DNA of 64,000 bases, from positions 1 through 64,000 of the forward strand of contig UQWL01000008.1 of the NCBI GenBank assembly GCA_900544715.1. Direction: 5' to 3'. Both the position numbers and the translations under genes were made by a program. Below the pieces are notes generated by a model. That model was not told where the DNA came from. It saw only the letters and a program-made list of their open reading frames with translations, and made no database searches. Positions 17,099 through 26,123 of this stretch are shown here, piece after piece. The DNA comes from an uncultured Oscillospiraceae bacterium. Its GTDB lineage: Bacteria; Bacillota; Clostridia; Oscillospirales; Acutalibacteraceae. Every line of letters begins with the position of its first letter. Within the stretch, counting starts at the first letter, position 1.

Positions 17099-18454
17099 TT
17101 AATTTTTCAGGCTTTGCAGCGGCGCGGGGATTCGCCCGCCGCGCGCAATAAATTTTGCGGGCGAGGTGGTTTTCAGCGCCATGACCGGGCCGCCGCCCAG
17201 CAGGCCGCCGAAGGAAAGCTCCTCCCCCACCTGCTTGCCGATGGCCGGGATCACGCGCACCGCCGTTGTTTTGGAGTTGACCATGCCGATGGCGGCCTCA
17301 TCCGCAATGATGGCGGAGATCACTTCTGCCGGCGTATCGCCGGGAATCGCAATCATATCGAGGCCGACGGAGCAGACGGCCGTCATCGCCTCAAGCTTTT
17401 CGATGCTCAGCGCGCCGCAGCGCGCCGCGTCGATCATGCCCGCATCCTCTGTAACCGGAATAAACGCGCCGGACAGCCCGCCTACATGGGAGGAGGCCAT
17501 CGTGCCGCCCTTTTTCACCGCGTCGTTTAAGAGCGCAAGCGCCGCGGTGGTGCCGTGGCCGCCGCATTTTTCCAGCCCCATCTCCTCAAGAATATGGGCG
17601 ACGGAATCACCCACAGCCGGGGTTGGCGCCAGGGAGAGATCCACAATGCCGAACGGCACATCGAGCCGCTTGGAGGCCTCGTGGGCGACGAGCTGGCCCA
17701 TGCGGGTGATTTTAAACGCCGTGCGCTTAATCAGATCCGCCACGCCGGTCAAATCGCAGTCCGGCGCCTTGGCGAGCGCCGCGCGCACCACGCCGGGGCC
17801 GGAAACGCCTACGTTGATCACGCAATCCGGCTCGCCCGCGCCGTGGAATGCGCCCGCCATAAAGGGGTTGTCATCCGGCGCGTTGCAGAAAACGACAAGC
17901 TTTGCGCAGCCGATGCAGTCACGGTCCGCCGTGATTTCGGCCGCCTCGCGCACGATTTTACCCATTAACCCCACAGCGTCCATATTGATGCCCGCCTTGG
18001 TGGAGCCGATGTTGACGGAGGAGCACACGTGCTCCGTGCGGGAGAGCGCCTCCGGGATGCTGCGGATGAGCGCTTCATCTCCCGCCGCAAAGCCCTTCTG
18101 CACCAGCGCAGAATAGCCGCCGATGAAGTTGACGCCCACCGTTTGCGCCGCGCGCTCCAGCGTGAGTGCATATTCAACCGGATCTCCCCCGCTCGCACCG
18201 CAGATCATCGCAATCGGGGTGACGGAAATGCGCTTGTTGATGATCGGGATGCCAAACTCCCGCTCGATCTCCTCACCGGTGCGCACCAATCGCTCCGCTT
18301 TGCGCGTGATCTTCTCATAAATCCGGCCGCAGGCCTTTTGAAGATCAGAGTCGCAGCAATCGAGCAGAGAGATGCCCATGGTGATGGTGCGGATATCGAG
18401 GTTTTCCTCCTGGATCATGGTGATCGTCTCCAGGATATCCCTAGTATTAATCAT
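17099..18454 (-). CDS. PFL family protein, UPF0210
   Basis: The 451 residues match the conserved UPF0210 family, which is usually encoded next to an ACT-domain protein, as here. Conserved segments include the N-terminal I-R-T-I-T-M-G-I-S-L and R-I-S-V-T-P-I, the central N-V-G-V-S-G-P-G-V-V, and F-G-I-V-D-L-S-L-A-P-T-P-A. The biochemical role is unestablished; the pairing suggests that the ACT protein senses a small ligand for it. The start codon is 25 bases after the ACT gene. Confidence 0.9.
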   Translation of the reverse strand: MINTRDILETITMIQEENLDIRTITMGISLLDCCDSDLQKACGRIYEKITRKAERLVRTGEEIEREFGIPIINKRISVTPIAMICGASGGDPVEYALTLERAAQTVGVNFIGGYSALVQKGFAAGDEALIRSIPEALSRTEHVCSSVNIGSTKAGINMDAVGLMGKIVREAAEITADRDCIGCAKLVVFCNAPDDNPFMAGAFHGAGEPDCVINVGVSGPGVVRAALAKAPDCDLTGVADLIKRTAFKITRMGQLVAHEASKRLDVPFGIVDLSLAPTPAVGDSVAHILEEMGLEKCGGHGTTAALALLNDAVKKGGTMASSHVGGLSGAFIPVTEDAGMIDAARCGALSIEKLEAMTAVCSVGLDMIAIPGDTPAEVISAIIADEAAIGMVNSKTTAVRVIPAIGKQVGEELSFGGLLGGGPVMALKTTSPAKFIARGGRIPAPLQSLKN

Positions 18455-18479
18455 ATGTAACAGCCATTCCTTCCTGTGT

Positions 18480-18749
18480 TCAAATGCGGTGCATGGAGTT
18501 AAAAATATCCTCGTGCATCACGTGGATGGAGAGGTTCATCTCATTGCCCATCGTTTCCAACGATTCCGCAAAGGCGGTGAAGGGCACGGCGCAATGGCTC
18601 ACATCCACCAGCATCATCATGCAGAACATCTCCTGCAGGATGGATTGGGCAACCTCTATAATATTCACCTGATTTTTGGCGCATTGATCAGATACGCTCG
18701 AAAGGATGCCGACCATATCTTTGCCGACAACGGTAATCACAGCTCGCAT
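18480..18749 (-). CDS. ACT domain protein, UPF0237
   Basis: An 89-residue protein consisting of one ACT domain: the beta strand A-V-I-T-V-V-G-K-D, the ligand loop G-I-L-S-S-V-S-D-Q-C-A, and a second strand N-I-I-E-V-A-Q-S. ACT domains bind amino acids or related ligands and usually dimerise. GGAGG lies seven bases before the ATG at 18749, which excludes the longer upstream frame. It is co-transcribed with, and 25 bases upstream of, its usual partner UPF0210. Confidence 0.9.
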   Translation of the reverse strand: MRAVITVVGKDMVGILSSVSDQCAKNQVNIIEVAQSILQEMFCMMMLVDVSHCAVPFTAFAESLETMGNEMNLSIHVMHEDIFNSMHRI

Positions 18750-19010
18750 GGGTAAACCTCCGTAAAGCTTCAGAATTTGCATGAGGATACGGCCCGCATG
18801 AAGCAGGCGAACCCCGCATATTGATTGATATTCTACCATAGATGCGGAAAATTGAACAGGGGCAGAGCCATCCCCTGGAAAAAATTTTTAGCCAACTACT
18901 GTTACATGCCGTCGAAATGTGGTATATTGAATGAAAATACTGCACTGATTTCTGCAAACTTTGTAAGTCGTTCCATCTCCGGCTAGCTGCCACGGCATAA
19001 GAAGATGCGG

Positions 19011-19042
19011 AAAAGCCCAAACTCTGGGCAAAGGGGGCTTTT
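19011..19042 (+). promoter_or_regulatory. Hairpin that would bury the PHP gene ribosome binding site
   Basis: AAAAGCCC (19011-19018) pairs perfectly with GGGCTTTT (19035-19042). The second arm overlaps the AAGGGGG ribosome binding site of the gene starting at 19046. A competing inner GCCC/GGGC pairing exists. It could be a translational control element or a chance terminator-like stem. Confidence 0.4.
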
Positions 19043-19045
19043 ATC

Positions 19046-19870
19046 TTGACAGAATATAAAAAGCGCATGGATATGCATACGCACACGGACAATTCGCCGG
19101 ATGGCAACCACTCCACAATGTACCTTTGCGAATGCGCGGAGCAAACCGGCCTGCGGGCCATCGCCTTTACAGACCACTGCGAGGTGGACGCCTATTATAA
19201 AGACCACTACGACCGGGCGACATTCCAAGCCTATTTTGAGGTGGTCAAAGCGCGCTCCGTATTCCGCGGTCGGCTGATTGTCGCCGCCGGAATTGAGCTT
19301 GGCCAGCCAGCCTATGACCCGGCCCTTGCGGAGCAGATTCTCTCAAAATTCGATTACGACGTTGTCATCGGCTCCGTACACAACCTGCGGGGCCGCAAGG
19401 ATTTTTACTTCATGGAATACGACAGCTTCACAGATAGCGACCTGGATGCGATGGTGGAAGAATACCTGAAGGAGCTGCTCACCATGGTGCAATGGGGCGG
19501 CTTTGATATTTTGGCGCACCTGACCTACCCCCTGCGCTACATGGTCGGTGAAAATCACCGTAATGTAAGCCTCAACCGCCACAGCGACCTGATCGATGAG
19601 ATTCTGCGCCAGGCGGCCCGCTCAGGCAAGGCGTTGGAGATCAACACCTCCGGCCTGCGCCAGCCGCTGGGAGAAACGCTGCCCACGCTGCCATATGTCC
19701 GCCGCTTCCGTGAATTTGGGGGCGAATATGTAACCGTGGGGTCAGACGCACACTATGCGGAAGACCTCGGCAAAGGGGTAAACGAAGGTATGAAGGTTGC
19801 GCAGGAGGCAGGGTTTTCGCACGTCACCCTCTTCCAGAGCCGTACGCCGCTGCCGATCCCAATTGAATAA
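19046..19870 (+). CDS. PHP-domain phosphatase, histidinol-phosphatase (HisJ) family
   Basis: The 274-residue PHP-fold metal-dependent phosphoesterase has the metal-binding H-T-H-T-D at 11-15, F-T-D-H-C near 53, and the C-terminal G-S-D-A-H at about 239-243. Internal I-G-S-V-H and L-A-H-L also fit the family. It would hydrolyse histidinol phosphate or a related phosphomonoester. No his genes are nearby, so the physiological substrate is uncertain. The TTG start is chosen because GGGGG lies about ten bases upstream. Confidence 0.85.
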   Translation: MTEYKKRMDMHTHTDNSPDGNHSTMYLCECAEQTGLRAIAFTDHCEVDAYYKDHYDRATFQAYFEVVKARSVFRGRLIVAAGIELGQPAYDPALAEQILSKFDYDVVIGSVHNLRGRKDFYFMEYDSFTDSDLDAMVEEYLKELLTMVQWGGFDILAHLTYPLRYMVGENHRNVSLNRHSDLIDEILRQAARSGKALEINTSGLRQPLGETLPTLPYVRRFREFGGEYVTVGSDAHYAEDLGKGVNEGMKVAQEAGFSHVTLFQSRTPLPIPIE

Positions 19871-19959
19871 AGCCGTGTGCGCTGCCTTTTCATCCTTGCG
19901 GATTGTCCCCTTTCCCTGTTTATTCTTAGCATTGACATAGATAAGGGAGGAAAACGAAC

Positions 19960-21132
19960 ATGAATTACCAAAACCTGCTCAATTCCAAAATTAAGGAGAT
20001 CAAGCCCTCCGGCATCCGCCGCTTTTTCGATATCGTGGCGGAGATGGACGATGTGATCTCCCTCGGCGTTGGCGAGCCGGATTTCCCCACACCGGCCCAT
20101 ATCCGCGATGTGGGCATCCAATCCCTGATGGACGGGCACACGAAATACACCTCCAACGCAGGCCTTATGGAGCTGCGCAAGGCGGTGGCGGCTTATTATG
20201 CGCGCCGTTTCCATGTAGCCTATGACGGGGCAAAACAGGCGATCATCACCGTAGGCGGGTCCGAAGCGCTCGATTTATGCTTCCGCGTGCTGATTGAGCC
20301 CGGCGACGAGGTGCTGGTGCCGGAGCCCTCCTTCGTCTGCTACGCGCCGCTGACGACGATCAGCGACGGCGTGCCCGTGCCGATTGTCACCAAGGCGAAG
20401 GATCAATTCCGCTTGACGCCGGAGGCGCTCAAAGCCGCCATTACGCCGAAGACAAAGCTGCTCGTTCTGCCCTACCCCAACAACCCGACGGGCGCGATCA
20501 TGCGGCGTGAGGATTTGGAAGCCATTGCAGCAGTATTGCGCGGGACGGATATCCTCGTCATCTCCGATGAAATTTACGGCGAGCTTACATATGGCGACGA
20601 ACAGCATGTTTCCATTGCGGAAATCGACGGGATGCAGGAACGCACGATTATCGTCAGCGGCTTTTCCAAAGCCTTCTCCATGACCGGCTGGCGGCTGGGC
20701 TATGCGCTCGGCCCGGCGGATATCATCGCGGCCATCACAAAAATGCATCAATACGGCATTATGAGCGCGCCAACCACCGCGCAGTATGCGGCGATTGAGG
20801 CGATGGAAAACGGCGACCAGGATGTGGTGGAAATGCGCGCGGTTTATGATATGCGCCGCCGCCTCATTGTGGATGGCTTCAACAAGCTGGGGCTTACCTG
20901 CTTTGAGCCGGAAGGTGCGTTCTACTGCTTCCCCTGCATCCGCACAAGCGGCCTGAACTCCGACGATTTTGCCCAGAAGCTGCTCGACAGCCAGAAGGTA
21001 GCCGTTGTGCCCGGCAATGCGTTCGGCGATTGCGGCGAAGGCTTCATCCGCGTATCCTACTGCTACTCGACCGAGCATTTGGAGGAAGCGCTGCGCAGGA
21101 TCGGCGCGTTTTTGGAAGAACTGAAAAAATAG
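19960..21132 (+). CDS. Class I/II PLP-dependent aminotransferase
   Basis: A fold-type I aminotransferase of 390 residues in the PatA/AspC-like branch. It has an N-terminal V-G-E-P-D-F segment, G-G-S-E-A for phosphate binding (about 99-103), P-N-N-P-T-G (173-178), S-D-E-I-Y (202-206) and the PLP Lys237 in G-F-S-K-A-F-S-M-T-G-W-R. The C-terminal R-V-S-Y arginine that binds the substrate carboxylate is present. It transfers an amino group between an amino acid and 2-oxoglutarate, but the preferred amino acid cannot be told. GGGAGG precedes the ATG, and a terminator follows. Confidence 0.92.
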   Translation: MNYQNLLNSKIKEIKPSGIRRFFDIVAEMDDVISLGVGEPDFPTPAHIRDVGIQSLMDGHTKYTSNAGLMELRKAVAAYYARRFHVAYDGAKQAIITVGGSEALDLCFRVLIEPGDEVLVPEPSFVCYAPLTTISDGVPVPIVTKAKDQFRLTPEALKAAITPKTKLLVLPYPNNPTGAIMRREDLEAIAAVLRGTDILVISDEIYGELTYGDEQHVSIAEIDGMQERTIIVSGFSKAFSMTGWRLGYALGPADIIAAITKMHQYGIMSAPTTAQYAAIEAMENGDQDVVEMRAVYDMRRRLIVDGFNKLGLTCFEPEGAFYCFPCIRTSGLNSDDFAQKLLDSQKVAVVPGNAFGDCGEGFIRVSYCYSTEHLEEALRRIGAFLEELKK

Positions 21133-21155
21133 GGAATCAAAATAAAAATATGAAG

Positions 21156-21192
21156 AGCCGCCGCAAAACACTCCGTTTCGCGGCGGCTTTTA
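21156..21192 (+). terminator. Rho-independent terminator
   Basis: AGCCGCCGC pairs with GCGGCGGCTTT and a short T-run follows; it lies between the convergent aminotransferase and lysozyme genes. Confidence 0.85.
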
Positions 21193-21204
21193 TATGCCCT
21201 GCGA

Positions 21205-22425
21205 TCAGGGGATGCGAAGCATATCGCCCACATAGATGCGGTCGGGATTTTTCAACCGGTTGAGCCTCACAAGCACAGGCACCGTTGTGCCAAACCGCCG
21301 GGCAATCGCCCAGAGCGTATCGCCCCTGCGGACAGTATACGTTTGATCCGCGGTGGGCCTTATCACGCGTAGACGCAGCTTCTCCCCCGCATAAATCAGG
21401 TTTGGATTTTTTAGGTCATTCATCGCTACAATATTTTCGACCGTTGTGCCGAACCGCCGGGCGATGAAGGTCAGCGTATCACCTCGCCGGACGGTATAGG
21501 TGGTTATGGTGACCCCCGGCTCCTCCCGGAGCGGCACGCGCACGCGGATTGTTTCGCCGGCATAGATCAGGTTCAGGTTTTGCAGCCGGTTGAGTCTCAA
21601 AAGGTTGGCAACGGTCGTGTGATAACGCTGCGCGATCCCCCAGAGCGTATCTCCTGGGCGAACGGTAACGAGAAGAATTTTGGTATGCTTTTCCGGCGCA
21701 GGCCGCGGCGGCCTGGGTAGGGCGGAGGCTTTCTGCAAAAAAATATCCCTGGTAAACCGGTTTAAATCCACATTCCCGCGAATCCCAGCGACGCGGCCGG
21801 TCGAGGAATATTGAAAGCCAATCCAACTGCTCCACTTTCCATTGTCCTCGGGTGTTTCAATGCCATATTGCGCCACCCAGAGCGGATAATCCTCCGCCAG
21901 CCGCCGGTCGAAAACAGCGCGCGCGTTGTAAGCGTCGCTGTAGAGCACAAGTTCCTTTCCAGTCAGGCGGCCAAGCTCCTGCAGGAAAGCCAAGGAGATC
22001 TCATTGATCTGCGCAATCGAAAGGCCATCCAGATATTCAAAATCCATCGCCAGCCTGCAATCCGGTTGTGTGCCCGCAATTGTGGAGGCAAAAAAATGCG
22101 CCTCCTGCTTTGCCTGTGCCACAGTGCGGGCCGTTACATAATGATAAAAGCCAACTTTCAGGCCCTGCGCCTTTGCGCCCTCATAATTTCTATGGAAAGA
22201 AGGGTCTGTATAATCGCTGCCCAGGCTCGAACGGATATAGACCACCTGAATGCCGCTTTGCTTCACGCGGGCAAAATCAATCGATCCCTGCCATTCGCTC
22301 ACATCAATCCCCCGATAAATCTCCGGGCTGGATGGCACAAGCGCGAAAGCCGCCATACTCAAAAAGGAAACCAGCAAAACAACGCTCATCAGGGCACAGA
22401 GCGCTCTGTAACATTTTTTCCCCAT
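21205..22425 (-). CDS. Secreted GH25 lysozyme with three LysM repeats
   Basis: The 406 residues comprise a signal peptide (about 1-29), a GH25 muramidase domain (about 36-230) and three LysM peptidoglycan-binding repeats (about 252-297, 306-351 and 360-405). GH25 marks are G-I-D-V-S-E-W-Q-G near 38 and the A-M-D-F-E-Y acid pair near 126. Each LysM begins with V-R-x-G-D-T-L. It probably cuts the host cell's own wall during growth, division or spore release, or attacks neighbours. GGAGG lies six bases before the ATG. It is not an operon member. Confidence 0.92.
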   Translation of the reverse strand: MGKKCYRALCALMSVVLLVSFLSMAAFALVPSSPEIYRGIDVSEWQGSIDFARVKQSGIQVVYIRSSLGSDYTDPSFHRNYEGAKAQGLKVGFYHYVTARTVAQAKQEAHFFASTIAGTQPDCRLAMDFEYLDGLSIAQINEISLAFLQELGRLTGKELVLYSDAYNARAVFDRRLAEDYPLWVAQYGIETPEDNGKWSSWIGFQYSSTGRVAGIRGNVDLNRFTRDIFLQKASALPRPPRPAPEKHTKILLVTVRPGDTLWGIAQRYHTTVANLLRLNRLQNLNLIYAGETIRVRVPLREEPGVTITTYTVRRGDTLTFIARRFGTTVENIVAMNDLKNPNLIYAGEKLRLRVIRPTADQTYTVRRGDTLWAIARRFGTTVPVLVRLNRLKNPDRIYVGDMLRIP

Positions 22426-22519
22426 ACCATTCCTCCGTTTAGGGCCGGATTTCAGTGGGAGAGAGCACAGACGGCCCCTTGCGGTATTCTATGCGGCAAA
22501 GTTTGTTCTTGATCAAAAT

Positions 22520-22559
22520 AGCGATTGCAAAATGCAAAGCACCTCGCAATCGCTTTTTC
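22520..22559. terminator. Bidirectional terminator
   Basis: AGCGATTGC pairs with GCAATCGCT around a 17-base loop, with T-rich sequence on the plus-strand side. It lies between the lysozyme gene's upstream region and the transporter remnant. Confidence 0.6.
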
Positions 22560-22612
22560 TAATTTTTCCAAAAAATCTTTTTTACTTCTTAAAGGTAATT
22601 TTACCGCTTCGG

Positions 22613-23020
22613 CGAACGCTGCTTCGCGCCAATCCCCACACAGGGCTCATCTTTATCATTTGCCGGCCTCCGCCTTTTCCCTTTCATGCTGCTCGTGCCG
22701 CTCTTTGGGCTCCTGCTGGATTTTTTCCGCTTGCCCGTATAGTCATTGAAGAGCATCGGAATCATCGTGAGTGCAAAGCCGATGGCCGGCAGTACCGTTA
22801 CCATAAAGAGCAGCCACTTGAGCGTGTCAGGAGACTGCGTTGCCAAAACCTGCTTGACCATCGCATCGAACTGAGTGGGATCCGGCTCAATATATCCGCC
22901 CCTATCCAATACGAGGCCGGTCGCCACACCTGCGATGCCCGCCGTTACCTTGCTCAGGAATGTTTGAAACGCAAAGCAGACTCTTTCAGAGCGTTTGCCG
23001 GTTTTCCATATTCCATAATC
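22613..23020 (-). repeat. Left direct repeat flanking the catabolic island
   Basis: This 0.4-kb block matches 33092-33506 in the same orientation with most bases identical by eye, differing by substitutions and small indels. It contains the 3' part of a GPH transporter gene and about 50 bases beyond its stop. The two copies bracket the genes at 23.6-32.9 kb. Confidence 0.8.
22640..23020 (-). pseudogene. 3' remnant of a GPH-family sugar transporter
   Basis: The minus strand encodes the C-terminal portion of the transporter that is complete at 33137-34594: the segments V-C-F-A-F-Q-T-F-L-S-K, G-G-Y-I-E-P-D-P-T-Q and D-T-L-K-W-L-L-F-M are shared. The N-terminal three quarters are missing. Near the end the remnant lacks four bases present in the intact gene, inside a GAAAAAATCC region, which shifts the frame so that the normal basic tail is lost. 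The divergence shows the duplication is not recent. Confidence 0.85.
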
Positions 23021-23634
23021 GAAAAAGCACGTGGGAGGGCAATGCCATATAGCGTCTGACCTGATTGTACAACATGAATTTGCATAAGCTCAGCACCTCC
23101 TAAAAACATTCTATCTAAAAAAAGTGAAATTGTTTATTTCATAATTCTGTTTTGTTTCACTGTTACAATATAGGAGATGTTAATATAAGTGAAAAAACAT
23201 CGCTTTCTTTATTGGATGGATTGTGAGGCTTCATACCCGTCCATGGATCGAATGCGAATCCCCTATTTGGATAGAACTGTTTTCCAAATCCCAAGCGGTT
23301 ATGTACACCAGACGATTTGTTTTCCTTCATAAATATTCTAAATTGCCATATAATCCCAACAGCCGCAATTTCCACAGACGGGCCTTTCCCCTTTATCAAT
23401 TCGCTGTTTGTATCATTTTTGCCGTTTGTTTCTGAACAAGAGGCCCTTCTTGCTTCAGTTGCTAACATTGAATATCTATCATGAAAAACACACAATCTAC
23501 TTATAGACAATTCCTTTTGTTTGCAATATACTGACTAAAGAGTAACCGTATATGTGGGCAGAAAACAGAAAACATCCAGCCTTCTCCAATTGGAGCGGCA
23601 CCCAAAGGCACATACGATGGAAGGGAAATGTGGA
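23021..23634 (+). promoter_or_regulatory. Regulator upstream region with repeated AGTGAAA sites
   Basis: No convincing gene is present. AGTGAAA occurs at 23123-23129 and 23188-23194, and inverted (TTTCACT) at 23155-23161, so the first and second form a 7-bp inverted repeat 25 bases apart; the third follows 26 bases later. Such spacing could be an autoregulatory operator for the AraC-type gene. An open minus-strand frame at 23163-23510 lacks a ribosome binding site and recognisable motifs. Confidence 0.4.
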
Positions 23635-25104
23635 ATGCAGATACGTATCTTGTTGGTAACCCGCAGTTATGCCGATGCTATTTATATGAAAAACCTGCTG
23701 CCGTGGGAACAGCTGGGATTCCAACTGCTGATTGAGCTCAACTCGATTTCCGGGCTACAGAAGGTGAGCGACCTCCACCCCCAGGTGCTGATGCTGTTCG
23801 GATCGCTGGGCGCAGCGGACTTAGATCTGTTTTTGGAGTACTCACAAAAGAAAAATCTCCGACTTTATATTATCATTCTGCCCAATAAGCAGCAGCAGGT
23901 GGACGAGCTAGTGACAGAGACCGCCAACAGCGGTACGGCCCAACTCTATTTCGTGCCGAAATTAACTGACGGCACGCTGCTGAAGGTGCTGGAGGATATC
24001 CGTACGACGCAGCTCAGCGCCACCCCCAGCAGCGTGATATCCGGCAGCCTGCCGGAGAACGAGAAATCATCGCTCGTGCAGCTGCAGCAGTCTCTTCCGG
24101 ATGCGGCGTGTAACCTTCTGTGGCTGCACCTGGACGCCGTTCCAATTTTGATGCGCAGGCAAATTGAGAGCGTTTTAAGCGATCACGCCCAGGAGGGCCG
24201 GCTGCGATGGCTCAGATGGCGGCAAGATATCCTCCTGATCCTGGTGTCGTTGGAAGAGGGAGAAGAGCAAGCGGAGGTTATAACGAAGTGGCTGATGGAC
24301 GGCAATTTCGGCAATACGCAGCTTTTGTTTGCAGGGCCTCTGCGCGCTGAGGAGATGGAGAACGCGGTTGTGCGTCTGCAGCGTCTGGATGGCCTTCATT
24401 ATTTTACAGCAGATGTGCGGTTTCTTCATGAGAACTCGGATATTGCACATCCCAAGATGGTCTATCCTGATCTATTCTCCATACTTGTCCGATTGCTGCT
24501 GGCCTCTCTGCGTGATGAGGAAAAGACTGCAACCCAGCAGATCCGGGAACTGTACCTGAGACAAATCAAGCCCTCGATGAGTTTTGCCATTCTGCAATTG
24601 GGGCGGCATATGCTGCATTGGATCTATCAGATACTGAGCGGATCAAATGCGGAACCAGCAGAACAGCCCACTGAGCAGTTTCATTCCATTGAGGATGAGA
24701 TGCAGTTTGCCATCGCTTCCTGGGAGGCATTTTTAAAAAAAAGGAAACCGGTGCCGCTGTTGCCGTCTGTTGAGAAAACGCTGGAGTACCTGCACGCCAA
24801 CTATGCCTCCAACATTGGCCTGAAGAAACTGGCCGACGAACTCAACACATCAGAATCCAGCCTGAGCAAGCAGTTCAAGCAGCAGGTGGGCTGCGGGATC
24901 GTTGCGTACCGCACCCATCTGCGCGTGTATATGGCGGCGCTGATGCTGTTGCAGAGCACGCGGCCGGTAAGCCAGGTGGCGGAGAAGACGGGATTCTGGG
25001 ATGTCAAGTATTTCAGCCGTGTATTCCGCAAAATCATGGGGGAGTCCCCCGCGCAGTATCGTAAGCTGGCTGGAGAAAAAAGGGAGGGAGAATCGCTCAT
25101 ATGA
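23635..25104 (+). CDS. AraC-family regulator with degenerate receiver-like domain
   Basis: About 489 residues. The N-terminal 110 residues look like a response-regulator receiver fold (R-I-L-L-V-T start) but the phosphoacceptor strand reads L-M-L-F-G where an Asp is expected, so phosphorylation control is unlikely. A middle region of about 250 residues has no recognised domain. The C-terminal 100 residues are a double helix-turn-helix of the AraC type (L-A-D-E-L-N-T-S-E-S-S-L-S-K-Q-F-K and the late F-S-R-V-F-R-K-I-M-G-E-S-P). ATG 23635 is preferred because AAGGG lies nine bases upstream, though ATG 23617 is possible. It is the probable regulator of the downstream catabolic genes. Confidence 0.82.
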   Translation: MQIRILLVTRSYADAIYMKNLLPWEQLGFQLLIELNSISGLQKVSDLHPQVLMLFGSLGAADLDLFLEYSQKKNLRLYIIILPNKQQQVDELVTETANSGTAQLYFVPKLTDGTLLKVLEDIRTTQLSATPSSVISGSLPENEKSSLVQLQQSLPDAACNLLWLHLDAVPILMRRQIESVLSDHAQEGRLRWLRWRQDILLILVSLEEGEEQAEVITKWLMDGNFGNTQLLFAGPLRAEEMENAVVRLQRLDGLHYFTADVRFLHENSDIAHPKMVYPDLFSILVRLLLASLRDEEKTATQQIRELYLRQIKPSMSFAILQLGRHMLHWIYQILSGSNAEPAEQPTEQFHSIEDEMQFAIASWEAFLKKRKPVPLLPSVEKTLEYLHANYASNIGLKKLADELNTSESSLSKQFKQQVGCGIVAYRTHLRVYMAALMLLQSTRPVSQVAEKTGFWDVKYFSRVFRKIMGESPAQYRKLAGEKREGESLI

Positions 25105-25115
25105 GAGGAGTCAGG

Positions 25116-26108
25116 ATGTACAAACCGGAATATGCAACAGTGGGCAATTTTTTGGAGCCTCGGATTACCAGTGAGGATGAGGTGAAGATCCGGGTACATT
25201 ACTGCGCGATCAACTCGGACGATTACTCCATGTATACAGGAAAACTAAAATCCCGATACGCTGATTACGGATTGCTCAACGAATTCAGCGGCGTAATCAC
25301 CCAGGTGGGAAGTGCCAGCGAATCCGCAGGCTTTGCCGTGGGTGACCCGGTCAGCGGGACCATGTTTTCCCCCTGCGGCATGTGCCCTATGTGCCGCAGC
25401 AACCGGCAGGACCTCTGTGTCGAATTGAATGGAAATGCCTGCTTAAATGAGTTTATCGTGATCAACAACCGTAAGGTCGTGCGGCTACCACAACAACTCC
25501 CTCTGCGCCAGGGGGCGCTGTTTTGGCTTGCGGCCTGCTGTATGCGTTGCGTGGAACGGATGCAAGTGCAGACTGGGCAGACAGTACTGATCCATGGAGC
25601 CGGCAGCAATGGGCTGATGCTGCTGCAGTTGATCCGCAAGCGGCTGCCGCGGCTGGTGGTGGTCAGCGATCCGCTACCGGACAAAAGGGAACTTGCGCGG
25701 CAGATGGGGGCGGATGTGGTCCTGGACCCCTATCAGGATCAACTGAAGGAGCAGACCCTTCAGTTGACGAACGGATTTGGATTCGACCACATTGTCGACG
25801 CCTCCGGTGCGGTGGAGGTCATGTCGAATACTGCCAATCTGCTGTGCCGGGGCGGGCGACTGATGTTGTACTCCAACTACCGGCCCGGCAACACCGTCTC
25901 CCTGGATCTAGCGGATATCTATTGGAAGGAGTATACCGTTACCAGCTGCTATAACCCGACCTACGCGCCCTACACGGCCAATGCGGACTTTATGATCCAG
26001 CTGGATCTGGAGCATCTGATCGGCGCCGAATTCCCGCTGGATGAGGTAAATGAGGCCTTCAAAGCATATGCGACCCACCGCTATCAGCGCATTTTAATCC
26101 ATCTGTAG
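25116..26108 (+). CDS. Medium-chain dehydrogenase-like protein lacking catalytic zinc ligands
   Basis: The 330-residue MDR-fold protein is homologous to zinc alcohol dehydrogenases. The structural zinc cluster is intact (C87, C90, C93, C101), and a Rossmann domain follows near 155-190. The catalytic zinc site is altered: the Cys of the usual C-G-S-D is N33, and the His of the usual G-H-E is N55, while the Glu remains. It may therefore be a zinc-independent reductase or a non-catalytic paralogue. AGGAG lies five bases before the ATG at 25116; an ATG at 25101 overlaps the regulator's stop. A strong terminator follows, so it is probably co-transcribed with the regulator. Confidence 0.8.
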   Translation: MYKPEYATVGNFLEPRITSEDEVKIRVHYCAINSDDYSMYTGKLKSRYADYGLLNEFSGVITQVGSASESAGFAVGDPVSGTMFSPCGMCPMCRSNRQDLCVELNGNACLNEFIVINNRKVVRLPQQLPLRQGALFWLAACCMRCVERMQVQTGQTVLIHGAGSNGLMLLQLIRKRLPRLVVVSDPLPDKRELARQMGADVVLDPYQDQLKEQTLQLTNGFGFDHIVDASGAVEVMSNTANLLCRGGRLMLYSNYRPGNTVSLDLADIYWKEYTVTSCYNPTYAPYTANADFMIQLDLEHLIGAEFPLDEVNEAFKAYATHRYQRILIHL

Positions 26109-26123
26109 GCCGCCGTTTGGCCG

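Noticed and set aside
23163..23510. Minus-strand ORF of 115 codons upstream of the AraC gene
   Set aside because: No ribosome binding site, no recognisable motif, and it overlaps the likely regulatory region.
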